Shown here: in pieces, positions 27,067 to 37,026 of the stretch
Numbering within the stretch: the stretch's first letter is position 1
Layout: every line of letters starts with the position of its first letter
Assembly (NCBI GenBank): GCA_021613335.1
Contig: JAJTWR010000431.1
Coordinates: 186,001-250,000 of the forward strand
From: Whitmania pigra
Lineage: Eukaryota; Annelida; Clitellata; Hirudinida; Haemopidae
DNA length: 64,000 bases
Direction: 5' to 3'
The notes under the pieces: generated by a model
What the model saw: only the letters and a program-made list of their open reading frames with translations
The model's database searches: none
What the model was told of the DNA's origin: nothing
Program-made: the position numbers and the translations under genes

Positions 27067-28017
27067 ATGAACCCTCCTGGACTTTCCTCCGCGGCCTTGT
27101 TGGAGCGCGTTGCCCACGAGCTCGATCTCAAACTTCTCGGAAAACAAAAAGCTGTCCGCACCGCGCTCACCGCGCTCGTCGCTCGCGGCCACCTGCTCCT
27201 CGAAGACATCCCCGGGCTTGGCAAGACGACGCTCGCCGAGTCGCTGGCGCGGGTGTTTGGACTTACCTTCTCCCGCATCCAATTCACGGCGGACCTCCTT
27301 CCGGCGGACATCGTCGGCGTGCAAATCTACCGACCGGGAACCGGCGAGTTTGAGTTTCGTCAGGGGCCGATCTTCGGTCAGCTCGTGCTCGCCGACGAGC
27401 TGAACCGCGCACCGCCGCGCACCCAGTCGGCGCTGCTCGAAGCGATGGCCCAGAGCCAAGTGAGCGTCGATGGCCGCACCTACCCGCTGCCGCAGCCGTT
27501 CGCCGTCGTCGCCACCCAAAACCCGATTGAACTCTCCGGGACCTACCCCATCCCCGATGCACAGCTCGATCGCTTCCTCTTCCGACTCTCGCTTGGACAC
27601 CTCGCGCCAGAAGACGAACTCAATCTCCTCACCGAGCGCAAAGGCAGTTCGTCGGCTGCGACGAAAGCCGTGGCCACCCCCGAGATGCTGAAGGCGTTGC
27701 AGCGCGCTGCCGACGCGGTTGAACTCTCCCGGGAAATCGCCGACTACGCGGTGCGCATCGGCACCGAGACCCGTCGTCACCCGGCGCTTGAGCGCGGGGC
27801 TTCCACCCGCGCCATGCTCACCCTCGCGGCGGCGGCGCGCGCCCAAGCGCTCTGGAGCGATAGGCCCTTTGTTTCGCCCGGCGACCTGCGGGCAGTTACG
27901 ATTCCGTGCCTCGCCCACCGCATCATCCTTCGCGATCCCCCACGGGGCAGCGCGGTCCGCGACGCGGCGACGCGCATCTTGGAAGAAATTCTCCAATCCA
28001 TCCCTAGCCCGAGATGA
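27067..28017 (+). CDS. MoxR-family AAA+ ATPase
   Basis: 316 aa. MoxR proteins are chaperone-like AAA+ ATPases that help mature or activate partner complexes. Walker A is in EDIPGLGKTTLAESLARV, Walker B in LVLADELNRAPPRTQSALLE, and sensor 1 in VVATQNPIELSGTYPIPDAQ. The C-terminal lid (STRAMLTLAAAARAQALW) is present. The gene begins an operon with a DUF58 protein and a transglutaminase, the standard MoxR-DUF58-TgpA arrangement thought to work at the cell envelope. Its stop overlaps the next start (ATGA). Confidence 0.93.
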   Translation: MNPPGLSSAALLERVAHELDLKLLGKQKAVRTALTALVARGHLLLEDIPGLGKTTLAESLARVFGLTFSRIQFTADLLPADIVGVQIYRPGTGEFEFRQGPIFGQLVLADELNRAPPRTQSALLEAMAQSQVSVDGRTYPLPQPFAVVATQNPIELSGTYPIPDAQLDRFLFRLSLGHLAPEDELNLLTERKGSSSAATKAVATPEMLKALQRAADAVELSREIADYAVRIGTETRRHPALERGASTRAMLTLAAAARAQALWSDRPFVSPGDLRAVTIPCLAHRIILRDPPRGSAVRDAATRILEEILQSIPSPR

Positions 28018-28961
28018 TGCCCCGCTTTCTGCGAGCCCCTCGCCAGCTTCGCGTCACCCGCCCCGGATTTGTGTACTTGGTGCTCACGGTGGGAGTCGGG
28101 GTGGGTGCTCTCAACACTGGCAACAACCTGCTCTACCTCACGTTAAGCTACCTCCTCGCGATCACCATCCTCTCCGGCGTGCTCTCGGAGCAGGTGTTGG
28201 GCAGCATCTCCGTTCGGCGGCTGCCCTTCGAGGGCGCACACGCGGGTGAACCCCTAGAATTGCGCTACGAGATAACTAGCCTTCGCCGAGATTCGCACTC
28301 GCTCTCCATTTCGGAAGGACCGACCGGCCCGAAAGGACATGCGCTGGTCGGGCGGCTCGTGCGCGGTGAGCCCCAGATTGCTGTCGCCCGCTATGCACCC
28401 GCGCGACGCGGACCGCTCAAACTCTCGGTCATCCGTGTCAGCACCACATTCCCATTTGGATTTTACGAGAAGAGCCGCGACTTTCCGGCACCGGATACGC
28501 TCGTCATCTGGCCCAGCCGTCGGGCCCCAGCAGCGGACCACACCTTGGAGGCCGACAGCCGGGGCGAAGGCTCGCTCAGCAACCGCGTCGGTGCAGGCTC
28601 AGAGCTGCGCGAACTGCGGGAGCTGCGGGAGAGCGAAGACGGTCGACGTATCCACTGGAAGAAGAGCGCACTCGGCGGCAAACTCGTCGTCGCGGAGCGG
28701 GAGGAAGAAGGTCACCCGCAGTTGACGCTGCACATTCCCAAGCTTCCCTTGGGACCAGCGCTCGACGAGCAATGCGCCGCTGCCACCCGCAGCCTGCTCG
28801 ACCACCTCTCCCGCGGCTACGAAGTGGGGCTCACACTTCCCCAAGAGAGTATCCCGCCCTCCCGGGGAGCGACCCACGAGCGGCAACTGCTCACTTCGCT
28901 CGGACTGCTCGGCTTTGGGAACGCAGTCCTTGAGAACAGGGACTTGGAGGCGGCACGATGA
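28014..28961 (+). CDS. DUF58 membrane protein
   Basis: 315 aa. Two membrane segments near the N-terminus (VYLVLTVGVGVGALNTGNNL, YLLAITILSGVLSEQVLG) are followed by a beta-rich domain and then the DUF58 signature LRELRESEDGRRIHWKKSA near residue 215. DUF58 proteins occur almost always beside MoxR ATPases. Their biochemical role is not settled; the DUF58 region is related to von Willebrand A folds. It overlaps the moxR stop and the next start by 4 nt each. Confidence 0.9.
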   Translation: MMPRFLRAPRQLRVTRPGFVYLVLTVGVGVGALNTGNNLLYLTLSYLLAITILSGVLSEQVLGSISVRRLPFEGAHAGEPLELRYEITSLRRDSHSLSISEGPTGPKGHALVGRLVRGEPQIAVARYAPARRGPLKLSVIRVSTTFPFGFYEKSRDFPAPDTLVIWPSRRAPAADHTLEADSRGEGSLSNRVGAGSELRELRELRESEDGRRIHWKKSALGGKLVVAEREEEGHPQLTLHIPKLPLGPALDEQCAAATRSLLDHLSRGYEVGLTLPQESIPPSRGATHERQLLTSLGLLGFGNAVLENRDLEAAR

Positions 28962-30895
28962 CGCCAGCTCTGCGCCTCAGCCAGCGTTTTCGCGATGTGG
29001 CCGCCGGTGCCGCGTTTACGGCCGTGGCAATCACCGGTCTTCTGCCAACGGCGGTGAGCGCCATCTTCGTCGTCTGCTTGGGAGCAAGCCTCTTCGGCTG
29101 GCACATCAGCGCCGATAGGCGCTGGCCGGTATTTCTGCTGGTCGGTGCGGCGGTCGTCCTCGCCGCATTGGTCTTCCGCGACTCCACGACCCTCCCTTGG
29201 GTTGCCGCCACCTTCGCCACCCTGCTCACTGCCCATCGCCTGATCTCTGCACCGAGCGAGAGCGTCAACTGGCAGACCCTCCTCGCGGCGCTCCTGCTCA
29301 TGATCGGCGCAGCAGCTATTTCCGCCGAATTCTGGTTTGCCATTCTGCTGTTTGTCTTCGGGACGGCTGCCGGACTCTCCCAGGCGATTCAGATTACCGC
29401 CGCCACCGCCGCCGAGCCCGCTGGGCCAATTCGCCGCCGGGTTGCCGTAGGACTCCTCCTCACGATCGCTGGCGCGGCTGTCATCTTTGCCGTGTATCCG
29501 CGCCTCTCCTGGCGATTTGTCGAACGGAAAGCGATCGCGAAGGCGATGGGAACCTCCACCGGCCTTTCGGACAGCGTTACATTGAATGGAAGCAGCACGC
29601 TCAAAACGAATCTCCGCACAGTCGCGAAAGTTCGCCTGAATCCCGACCCGAAGGTGAACAAACTCGACCGCTATTGGGTCGCCCAGCGGCTCGTTCGCTT
29701 CGACGGCGCGACGTGGAAAGCTTCGACGAAAGAGCACGGTGAGCCGCCGGAACTGAAGTCCGTTGGTCCTATCACCGAGCAACTCTACGAACTCCTTCCG
29801 GCCTACGGTACGTCCACGCTCATCACCCTCCCAGAGCCAATGCGCGTGTACAGCGCCCATGCGGTGACGCCGATGGGCGAAATGCCGATTTCGCTCGAAT
29901 GGATATCCGGGCGAGCGGTCCGGGTGAGCCCCGCGTCTGCTTCCTACTCGACCTATACGTACCGCGTGCAGAGTTCGAACGTAGAGCTCCCGACCGACGA
30001 CGTTGAGGAGTCCCTCCAACTCCCGGCGCTCGATCCGCGCGTAGCGGGACTCGCGCGTGAACTCGTCGGCACCGAAACCGACGCAGCGAAGCGCGCCCGC
30101 CTGCTCGAAGGTCGACTGCGCAGTGGTTGGGAATATTCGCTCGGTGGCACGGAACCAGCGAATGATCGGTTAGCACAGTTTCTCTTCGATACCCGCCGCG
30201 GCCATTGCGAACACTTCGCCACTTCGCTCGCGGTGCTCTTGCGGACACTCGGCATACCCGCCCGGGTGGTCATTGGATTCTACGGTGGGGAGCGGGTCGG
30301 CGAGCGCTACCTGCTCCGCGGAGGAGACGCGCATGCCTGGGTAGAAGCCCTGTTGCCCGAACTCGGCTGGACGACGCTCGACGCGACTCCAGAATCAGGT
30401 CGCGCCGGGCAAGCGGAGCCTTGGCAGCGCATTTTCCTCGAACGCTACGAGCTCATCGAAGAGTGGTGGAACTCACGGGTGCTCGACTATTCGGCATTGG
30501 ATCAGCTCGAAACCATCCGCGGCGCGCAGCGAGGTTTCTCCCTCGCACGAGCGCGCTTCGATCTGCCTCGCCCGCGCATCGAGCACGTGGTCATCCTCGT
30601 CGCGGTGCTGTTCCTCGCCTGGCGGCTCATCGTGTTTCTGCGCCGCCGCACTACCCCAGCGACGCGCTTTCTGGCCCGCATCGACGACCAACTCGCGCGC
30701 CGAGGACTCACCCCGGATCCCGGAACGACCGTCGAAGAGCTCGCCGCGGAGTTGCGCCGGGTGCGCCACCCGCTCGCGGGAGCACTCACCGAGGCCACCG
30801 ATACGTACCTGGGAGCGCGATTCGGCAAGCAGCCGCTCTCCCGGCGCAAGGTCCGGGCAATCCTGCGGCGCTTCAAGAAGTTCCCGCCGAACTGA
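28958..30895 (+). CDS. TgpA-like transglutaminase membrane protein
   Basis: 645 aa. Several N-terminal membrane helices (about 15-185, DUF3488-like region) precede a periplasmic transglutaminase-like domain. The catalytic Cys is in RRGHCEHFATSLAVLLRTLG, the His in GDAHAWVEALLPELGW and the Asp in TTLDATPESG. A further membrane helix (HVVILVAVLFLAWRLIVFL) and a C-terminal cytoplasmic DUF4129-like region follow. This is the organisation of TgpA, an essential envelope protein in Pseudomonas. Third gene of the MoxR operon (ATGA overlap). The reaction catalysed is unknown. Confidence 0.9.
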   Translation: MTPALRLSQRFRDVAAGAAFTAVAITGLLPTAVSAIFVVCLGASLFGWHISADRRWPVFLLVGAAVVLAALVFRDSTTLPWVAATFATLLTAHRLISAPSESVNWQTLLAALLLMIGAAAISAEFWFAILLFVFGTAAGLSQAIQITAATAAEPAGPIRRRVAVGLLLTIAGAAVIFAVYPRLSWRFVERKAIAKAMGTSTGLSDSVTLNGSSTLKTNLRTVAKVRLNPDPKVNKLDRYWVAQRLVRFDGATWKASTKEHGEPPELKSVGPITEQLYELLPAYGTSTLITLPEPMRVYSAHAVTPMGEMPISLEWISGRAVRVSPASASYSTYTYRVQSSNVELPTDDVEESLQLPALDPRVAGLARELVGTETDAAKRARLLEGRLRSGWEYSLGGTEPANDRLAQFLFDTRRGHCEHFATSLAVLLRTLGIPARVVIGFYGGERVGERYLLRGGDAHAWVEALLPELGWTTLDATPESGRAGQAEPWQRIFLERYELIEEWWNSRVLDYSALDQLETIRGAQRGFSLARARFDLPRPRIEHVVILVAVLFLAWRLIVFLRRRTTPATRFLARIDDQLARRGLTPDPGTTVEELAAELRRVRHPLAGALTEATDTYLGARFGKQPLSRRKVRAILRRFKKFPPN

Positions 30896-30898
30896 AGG

Positions 30899-31984
30899 TC
30901 AACCGTGCTTCGCTGCGAAGGCGCGCATGAAGCTCGCGAGCATCCGCGCGTCTTCCGGAGACACGGCGTTGTAGAGCGACGCGCGCAGGCCGCCGGTGAT
31001 CCGGTGCCCCTTCAAGCCCACCATGCCTTGCTTCTGCGCTTCGGCGACGAAGGCCGCATCCAGCGCTTCGGTCGGGCAACGGAAGGTCACGTTCATGAGG
31101 CTGCGGTCGGGCGTTGCGGCGAAGGGGATGTAGAACCCCTCGTCGAGCGCGGCGTACACGGCCTTCGCTTTCTCTGCGTTGCGGGCCTCGATGCCTGGCA
31201 TCCCACCTACGCTGTCAATCCAGGCGATGACGTTGCGCATGAAGTAGACCGCGAAGGTCGCGGGCGTGTTGTAGAGCGAGTCGTTTTCGTGGGCAGACTG
31301 GTAGCGGAAAATCTTCGGGATGTCGGTGCGGCCAGTCTTGATGAAGGCTTCGTCGGCGATGACCACCACCGCTCCTGCAGGCCCCATGTTCTTCTGCGCC
31401 GCTCCGTAGACGAGCGCGAACTGTTCCACCGGGAAACGCCGCGAGAGCAAATCGCTGCACATGTCGCAGACGTGCGGCAGAGCTCCCGTCTGCGGAAACA
31501 CCCGGTACTGGGTGCCCATGAGGGTGTTGTTCGAGGTGGTGTGAACGTAGGCCGCTTTGGGGTCGAACTTCACGGTGCCGTCAGCGGGAATCCGCGTGTA
31601 CCGACCGTTCGCCTCCGCGGTCGTCGCTGCGATGCGGACCTTGCCGTAGAACTCGGCGTCCTTGGCCGCTCGTTCGGACCAGTGCCCGGTCAACACGTAA
31701 TCGGCGCTCGCGTCGGCGCGCAGGAAGTTCATCGGCACTTGCGCAAAATGCGTCGAAGCGCCGCCGGAGAGAAACAGCACCGTGTGGCTCTTTGGGATCG
31801 CGAGGAGTCGGCGTAGCCCTTCCTTCACCGACTCGTGCAGCCGCAGGTACGCCGAGCTGCGGTGCGAGTGCTCCAGGATCGACATCCCGCTCCCCTCGAA
31901 ATCGAGGAGTTCGTCGCGGGCGCGCTCCAGCGCCGGCAGCGGGAGCGCCGCCGGACCAGGGTTGAAGTTTGCGACTCGGGGCAT
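30899..31984 (-). CDS. serC: Phosphoserine aminotransferase
   Basis: PLP enzyme that converts 3-phosphohydroxypyruvate and glutamate to phosphoserine in serine synthesis, and acts in pyridoxine synthesis in some bacteria. The N-terminus NFNPGPAALPLPALERAR and the region FLSGGASTHFAQVPMNFL are diagnostic. The PLP-binding Lys is in VYGAAQKNMGPAGAVVV. The C-terminal GLKGHRITGGLRASLYNAVS is complete. 361 aa, standard length. The start codon lies directly after the sucD stop, so it is the last gene of yceI-sucC-sucD-serC. Confidence 0.96.
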   Translation of the reverse strand: MPRVANFNPGPAALPLPALERARDELLDFEGSGMSILEHSHRSSAYLRLHESVKEGLRRLLAIPKSHTVLFLSGGASTHFAQVPMNFLRADASADYVLTGHWSERAAKDAEFYGKVRIAATTAEANGRYTRIPADGTVKFDPKAAYVHTTSNNTLMGTQYRVFPQTGALPHVCDMCSDLLSRRFPVEQFALVYGAAQKNMGPAGAVVVIADEAFIKTGRTDIPKIFRYQSAHENDSLYNTPATFAVYFMRNVIAWIDSVGGMPGIEARNAEKAKAVYAALDEGFYIPFAATPDRSLMNVTFRCPTEALDAAFVAEAQKQGMVGLKGHRITGGLRASLYNAVSPEDARMLASFMRAFAAKHG

Positions 31985-32866
31985 CTAGGCCTTTCCGAGA
32001 GCCGACATCATCGCCTTTCCAATTTCTGCGGGCGATGCGGCCATGTGGATACCTGCAGCGCGCATGGCCTTTATCTTCTCCTCGGCGGTGCCTTGTCCGC
32101 CGGAGATGATTGCGCCCGCGTGGCCCATGCGCCGACCCGGAGGTGCAGAGGCGCCTGCGATGAACCCGGCCATGGGCTTCTTGCAGTTCGCCTTAATCCA
32201 AGCCGCGCCCTCTTCTTCGGCGGTCCCGCCGATTTCGCCGATCATGATGATGGCGTGGGTATCCGGGTCGTCGTTGAAGAGCTTCAGCACGTCGACAAAG
32301 TTGGTCCCGTTCACCGGGTCGCCGCCGATGCCGACCGCCGACGATTGGCCAAGGCCCAAGTTCGTCACCTGGAACACCGCCTCGTAGGTGAGCGTGCCTG
32401 AACGGGAGACGATGCCGATGTTTCCTGGGCGGTGGATGTGCCCCGGCATGATGCCGATTTTGCACTTTGAGCCCGGGGAGATGACGCCCGGACAGTTCGG
32501 TCCGACGAGGCGCATGGGGCCTCCGGCGATCGCCCGCTTCACCTTCACCATGTCGTTCACCGGGATTCCTTCGGTGATGACGATGCAGAGTCCGATACCG
32601 GCGTCGGCGGCTTCGAGGATGGAGTCCGCAGCGAATGGCGGCGGTACGAAGATGACCGAGGTGTTGGCTCCGGTCTCGCGCACGGCGCGCTCGACGGTGT
32701 CGAACACCGGCACCTTCTCTTCAAACAGCTTCCCGCCCTTGCCGGGGGTGACGCCCGCGACGACCTTGGTTCCGTATTCCATGCATTGCTTGGCGTGGAA
32801 GGAACCGGCGGAGCCGGTGATGCCTTGAACTACGACCTTCGTGTTTTCATTGACCAGGATGCTCAT
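31985..32866 (-). CDS. sucD: Succinyl-CoA ligase alpha subunit
   Basis: TCA-cycle enzyme subunit that binds CoA and carries the phosphohistidine. The CoA-binding region is [20 protein letters not shown]. The phosphohistidine is in [40 protein letters not shown] is the typical signature. At 293 aa it is full length. It follows sucC by 9 nt. Confidence 0.97.
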   Translation of the reverse strand: MSILVNENTKVVVQGITGSAGSFHAKQCMEYGTKVVAGVTPGKGGKLFEEKVPVFDTVERAVRETGANTSVIFVPPPFAADSILEAADAGIGLCIVITEGIPVNDMVKVKRAIAGGPMRLVGPNCPGVISPGSKCKIGIMPGHIHRPGNIGIVSRSGTLTYEAVFQVTNLGLGQSSAVGIGGDPVNGTNFVDVLKLFNDDPDTHAIIMIGEIGGTAEEEGAAWIKANCKKPMAGFIAGASAPPGRRMGHAGAIISGGQGTAEEKIKAMRAAGIHMAASPAEIGKAMMSALGKA

Positions 32867-32875
32867 GTGCTTTCC

Positions 32876-34039
32876 TTATTTCCCCACTGCAGCGACTGCC
32901 TTTTGCGCAGCTTGCAGGAGATCGTCCGCGGGAATGATCTTCAAACCAGAGTTCTTCAAGAGTTCTTTGCCCTGCGCCACGTTCGTGCCTTCGAGGCGAA
33001 CGATCAGCGGGACGGCGAGCTTCACTTCCTTCGCCGCGGCGATGATGCCCTCCGCGATGACATCGCAGCGCATGATGCCGCCGAAGATGTTGACCAACAC
33101 GGCCTTGACCGCTGGGTCGGCGAGGATGAGCTTGAACGCTTGGGTGACTTTCTCACGCGAAGCACCACCGCCGACGTCGAGGAAGTTGGCAGGCTCGCCG
33201 CCGACGAGCTTGATGGTGTCCATGGTCGCCATCGCGAGTCCGGCGCCATTGACCATGCAGCCGATGTTTCCTTCGAGCGCGATATACGCGAGGTCGTACT
33301 CGCGGGCTTTGGCTTCACGCGGATCCTCTTCGGCCGGATCCCGGAGTTCGGCTATCGCCGATTGGCGATACAGGGCGTTGTCGTCGAAGTTGAGCTTCGC
33401 ATCGAGCGCGACCACATCGCCGTTCGCGAGCTTCACGAGCGGGTTCACTTCGATGAGCGAAGCGTCGGTCGCCATGTAGACCTCGTAGAGGCCAAGGCAG
33501 AGCTTCACGAATTTATCGACTGTTACGCCGGAGAGCCCGAGGCCGAACGCGAGCTTGCGCGCCTGGTAAGGCATGAGGCCCACCGCCGGGTCCACCGATG
33601 CGCGAAGGATTTTCTCCGGTTGCTTGTGGGCGACCTCTTCGATTTCGACGCCGCCCTCGGTCGACGCCATGAACGTGGGTCGAGAAGTCGCGCGGTCGAG
33701 CGTCAGGCCCAGGTAGTATTCCTTTTCGATGTCGAGTCCTTGCTCGATGTAGAGCGTCCGGACTTCTTGCCCCTCGGGGCCGGTCTGAACGGTCTTGAGC
33801 TTCATGCCCAACATCTGCTGCGCGAAGGCCTTCGCTTCGGCGGGCGACTTGGCGATTTTGACGCCGCCGCCCTTTCCGCGACCACCTGCGTGGATCTGCG
33901 CCTTCACGACGACGACTTTGGTTCCGAGCTGTTTCGCTGCGGCCTCCGCTTCGTCGCGGCTTCGCGCGACGATTCCTTCTGGAATCGCAACGCCGTATTT
34001 TTTGAATAACTGTTTGCCTTGGTATTCGTGAATCTTCAT
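32876..34039 (-). CDS. sucC: Succinyl-CoA ligase beta subunit
   Basis: ATP-grasp subunit that binds the nucleotide and succinate in the succinyl-CoA to succinate step. [20 protein letters not shown] starts the ATP-grasp domain. [54 protein letters not shown] and [14 protein letters not shown] are all present. 387 aa, full length. It precedes sucD and follows the YceI-like gene by 10 nt. Confidence 0.97.
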   Translation of the reverse strand: MKIHEYQGKQLFKKYGVAIPEGIVARSRDEAEAAAKQLGTKVVVVKAQIHAGGRGKGGGVKIAKSPAEAKAFAQQMLGMKLKTVQTGPEGQEVRTLYIEQGLDIEKEYYLGLTLDRATSRPTFMASTEGGVEIEEVAHKQPEKILRASVDPAVGLMPYQARKLAFGLGLSGVTVDKFVKLCLGLYEVYMATDASLIEVNPLVKLANGDVVALDAKLNFDDNALYRQSAIAELRDPAEEDPREAKAREYDLAYIALEGNIGCMVNGAGLAMATMDTIKLVGGEPANFLDVGGGASREKVTQAFKLILADPAVKAVLVNIFGGIMRCDVIAEGIIAAAKEVKLAVPLIVRLEGTNVAQGKELLKNSGLKIIPADDLLQAAQKAVAAVGK

Positions 34040-34049
34040 GTGTTCCCTC

Positions 34050-34577
34050 CTATGTCCTTGGTGCGCCCAATCGCACGACGACGACGACCTCTGGCTTCAC
34101 CCTGATAGCTCCCAACATCGCGGAATAGGGTACTATTCCAAAGTCGGGCTGAGCGATTGTGAATTTTGCCTCGACGCCCCATTCTCTTGCCCAGCGATCC
34201 CCGCGGACCTCTCGGGTCCTGCCGCAGAGCGTCAAACTCCCCCTGATTTCCTTGGGGCCGATGTGGGTGCTCCGAAAGTGGATGGTCGGGAAGCGCTCCA
34301 CGTGGAGCACGGAGCGAGCGAGGTTCTTCTCGATGTCGTGGTGTTGCGAGGCAGACAAGTGGGGAGGCGCTTCCTGGCCCTCCTGCATGACGCAGAAGAC
34401 CTTGAGCGAGGCGGCCTCGAGCTTCAATTCCGCCGAGGTGTCGTCGACATCAAGGGTGAAGGACTCGGCGAGCAGCTTTAGATCGTGCGCGACCCGTGAG
34501 AGGACTCCCTCTTTAAAGGTATAGACAGCTAGCTCCGCGCTCTTCGCGTCATATCGCTGCAAGGAAGTGACCCCCAT
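34050..34577 (-). CDS. YceI-like protein
   Basis: 175 aa. The pattern is that of the YceI lipocalin-like fold: [20 protein letters not shown], then [40 protein letters not shown] and [19 protein letters not shown]. YceI proteins bind isoprenoid or other lipid ligands; most are periplasmic, but no signal peptide is evident here. The ATG at 34577 overlaps the divergent NUDIX start on the other strand (shared CATG, 34575-34578). A TTG at 34562 is an alternative start that would remove the overlap. It is the first gene of the sucCD-serC unit. Confidence 0.82.
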   Translation of the reverse strand: MGVTSLQRYDAKSAELAVYTFKEGVLSRVAHDLKLLAESFTLDVDDTSAELKLEAASLKVFCVMQEGQEAPPHLSASQHHDIEKNLARSVLHVERFPTIHFRSTHIGPKEIRGSLTLCGRTREVRGDRWAREWGVEAKFTIAQPDFGIVPYSAMLGAIRVKPEVVVVVRLGAPRT

Positions 34578-35169
34578 GGTTCAACCTTGGAAAAAGCTCC
34601 GAGAAATCCACCGCACCGACTATCAAATTTTTCAGACGGTTGAGTGGGAAGTCGAAGATCCGCGCGACGCCTCCACCGCGCGGCGGATAACCATCGAGAC
34701 CTCTGATTGGGTTATGGTCATCGCTCGGGTGGATGAGAACGAACTCCTCCTGGTGCGCCAATTCCGCTTCGGCCTCGACGCAGCCACCCTTGAGCTGCCC
34801 GGTGGTGTCGTCGAGCGCGGCGAGGAGCCAACGGCAGCGGCCGCCCGCGAGTTGGAGGAGGAGACCGGCTTTCGTGCACGTTCGATCACCCTCCTGGCAA
34901 CGCTGGAGCCGAATCCGGCGATATTCGCCAATCGACTGCATGTGGTGCTTGCCGAAGGTTGTGAATGGATTCACGCGGGCACGCCGGACCCGGGCGAGGC
35001 TCTCGCCGTGGAGCGCTTCCCTATCCGCAAAGTTTACGACCTCGCGCGCAAGGGAGAGTTCACGCACGCGTTGGTCCTTGCCGCTCTGTTCATCGCAGAG
35101 CCGAGGCTGGCGAGCGCCCCCATCAATCGTCGAACAGGAACTTCCGAGGGTTCTGGGGCATCCCGTTGA
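34576..35169 (+). CDS. NUDIX hydrolase (ADP-ribose pyrophosphatase type)
   Basis: 197 aa. The NUDIX box is complete: GVVERGEEPTAAAARELEEE followed by TGF (pattern Gx5Ex7REUxEExGU). VMVIARVDENELLLVRQFRF and EPNPAIFANRLHVVLAEG around it are typical of ADP-sugar pyrophosphatases. It would hydrolyse a nucleoside-diphosphate sugar such as ADP-ribose with Mg. ATG 34576 is preferred to the GTG at 34567 because AAGGAAG (34561-34567) lies 8 nt upstream of it. The 3' end overlaps the convergent M23 peptidase gene by 47 nt. Confidence 0.88.
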   Translation: MVQPWKKLREIHRTDYQIFQTVEWEVEDPRDASTARRITIETSDWVMVIARVDENELLLVRQFRFGLDAATLELPGGVVERGEEPTAAAARELEEETGFRARSITLLATLEPNPAIFANRLHVVLAEGCEWIHAGTPDPGEALAVERFPIRKVYDLARKGEFTHALVLAALFIAEPRLASAPINRRTGTSEGSGASR

Positions 35170-36043
35170 CCCGAACCTCGTAGTGCAGGTGGGGTCCAGT
35201 CGTTCTGCCGGAATTTCCGAGTGCTGCGATTGGACTTCCGCGGCGCACGCGCTCGCCGAGCTTCACCTTGAAGGCCGACAGGTGGCCGTAGCGGGTCTTC
35301 ATGCCGTAGCCGTGGTCGAGCACCAGCACTTTGCCGTAGCCGCCCTCGTTCCCGGCGAACACCACGAGCCCGTCGGCCGGGGCGACAACTTCACGGCCGA
35401 TGTCACCCGCAATGTCGATGCCGGAGTGCATCACCTTGTCGCTCGTGTACGGATCCACCCGGTTGCCGAAGTCGGAGGTCACCCAGCCGCGCACCGGCCA
35501 AATGGTCGGCGCCGACGCGAGGATGGAGCGCTGCTCTTGGAAGTAGGTCTCAAAATCGGCGAGGGACTGTTCTTGCCGGGTCGCCTCGGCGGAGACTCGG
35601 TTGAGGCTCCGCTCGAGCGCCGCCCGGGTCGCAGCGGCTCCACCGCGAATGAAAGGATTCGGCGCATCCGCTTCGCCATCTCCGCCGCGGGTGGCCTGGG
35701 TTGGACCCATGGGCAACCCCCGTTGGGTCTCGGAGATCATCGCGAGTTCACGCAGTCGTTGGCTGCTGCGGCCCACGCGCTCGACAGTGCTCGCGAGATG
35801 CCCGACTTGGAGGCGTACCGCCTCAAGATCATTTTTCAGACGAATGTTTTCGTCTCGTAACTGGGGAAATTGACGCGCGGTCGAGACGACGCTGACGTAG
35901 TGAATGACCCCGATGATCCCCACAACACACAGCACCCCTGCGGCAATAGCGACCTGCTTGAACCATACCCGGCGCACGCGGATCCGACGCACGGCCGCGT
36001 GCTGATCAGGGACGACGATGAGTGTAAAATCACCTCGTTGCAA
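35123..36043 (-). CDS. M23 (LytM) family metallopeptidase, membrane-anchored
   Basis: 306 aa. A short cytoplasmic N-terminus with RRIRVRRVWFK precedes one membrane helix (VAIAAGVLCVVGIIGVIHYV), a coiled coil (LRDENIRLKNDLEAVRLQVG) and a C-terminal M23 domain. The zinc ligands are in VMHSGIDIAGD and HLHYEVRVNG, and GYGMKTRYGHLSAFKVKLG lies between them. It should cleave peptidoglycan cross-links or act as a wall-hydrolase activator. I chose TTG 36043 because GGAG lies 8 nt upstream; GTG 36049 and TTG 36079 are in-frame alternatives. The 3' end overlaps the NUDIX gene. Confidence 0.88.
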   Translation of the reverse strand: MQRGDFTLIVVPDQHAAVRRIRVRRVWFKQVAIAAGVLCVVGIIGVIHYVSVVSTARQFPQLRDENIRLKNDLEAVRLQVGHLASTVERVGRSSQRLRELAMISETQRGLPMGPTQATRGGDGEADAPNPFIRGGAAATRAALERSLNRVSAEATRQEQSLADFETYFQEQRSILASAPTIWPVRGWVTSDFGNRVDPYTSDKVMHSGIDIAGDIGREVVAPADGLVVFAGNEGGYGKVLVLDHGYGMKTRYGHLSAFKVKLGERVRRGSPIAALGNSGRTTGPHLHYEVRVNGMPQNPRKFLFDD

Positions 36044-36137
36044 TGACACTACTCCGACAGGCAGGGAAAGGTAGTTCAAGCTGCCCAGCCAACATCAGCG
36101 CAACCTCTCCGACTTTCAATGTAACGGCAAGGAGAAA

Positions 36138-36938
36138 CTATTTCTTAGCTGGCTTTTTCCGTTTTTGGCTCCGCTGCACGAGCTCGACCAAAATCAGGGT
36201 GATGTTGTCCTCTCCGCCGCGTTCATTGGCGAGGTCGACGAGCTTGTCGGCGGCAGTTTCCAGCTTCCCGACTTGTGCAGCTTTGAGAAGATCGCTGTCG
36301 GGTACCTTATTGGTCAACCCGTCGGTGCAAAGTAAGAATCTGTCTCCCTTTCGGACAGGGAGGTTGATCACATCAACTTGTACCTGCGCCTCGAAACCTA
36401 CCGAACGGCTGATCACATTGCGATAGGCAGCCTGCTCGGCGTCCTGCGGGGTCATCATGCCGACCCAGATCTGTTCGTTGACGAGGGAGTGGTCCTGGGT
36501 GAGCTGGCGAATCTTTCCGTCGCGAATCAGATAGGCCCGGCTGTCTCCGATGTGGCCCAGGGCTGCTGTCTTCCCGGCAATGGCCAGCATGACGGCAGTG
36601 GTGCCCATGCTGTCAAGCGCGAGATCCTCAAGGGATCGGCGTTGCACGATTTCGCAGGCCTCCCCCATGGCTCGGACGATGAACTCCGGCAATTGCTCTC
36701 CGGACTTCGCCTTCGCACCTTTGCCTTTGAGGGTTGCCTTGGCGACTTCGCCGATTGTCTCGACGGCGAGGTGCGATGCGACGATGCCCCCCTTGTGTCC
36801 GCCCATCCCATCGGCGACCACGAAGACTTGGAGGTCTTCTTGAATCGCAAAACAATCCTCATTCAATGCACGAATTTTGCCGACATGGGTCCGACCGCAG
36901 CTAATGGCCTTCAATGAGAGCTGCGATTTCCGAGTCAC
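36138..36938 (-). CDS. PP2C-type Ser/Thr protein phosphatase
   Basis: 266 aa. PPM/PP2C phosphatase with metal-binding motifs complete: IRALNEDCFAIQEDLQVFVV, VADGMGGHKGG, LGHIGDSRAYLIRDGKIRQL, FLLCTDGLTNKV and NERGGEDNITLILVEL. It would reverse phosphorylation by kinases such as the one at 16450. The C-terminus is Lys/Arg-rich. Its 118-nt upstream gap contains inverted TGAACA half-sites (see 37027-37061). Confidence 0.93.
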   Translation of the reverse strand: MTRKSQLSLKAISCGRTHVGKIRALNEDCFAIQEDLQVFVVADGMGGHKGGIVASHLAVETIGEVAKATLKGKGAKAKSGEQLPEFIVRAMGEACEIVQRRSLEDLALDSMGTTAVMLAIAGKTAALGHIGDSRAYLIRDGKIRQLTQDHSLVNEQIWVGMMTPQDAEQAAYRNVISRSVGFEAQVQVDVINLPVRKGDRFLLCTDGLTNKVPDSDLLKAAQVGKLETAADKLVDLANERGGEDNITLILVELVQRSQKRKKPAKK

Positions 36939-37026
36939 TCCGGTTCAGTCTAACGAAGCCACGAAGGTTTCAGCAAGGATTCTGAAGCGAATGCATTCGG
37001 CGTCGACATTGTTCTCGAGGCACACC

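Noticed and set aside
28817..30019. 400-codon minus-strand frame opposite the TgpA-like gene
   Set aside because: Low-complexity Gly/Arg/Glu sequence with no domain; the plus frame holds transglutaminase motifs.
32786..34009. 407-codon plus-strand frame opposite sucC
   Set aside because: Antisense shadow of a universally conserved enzyme.
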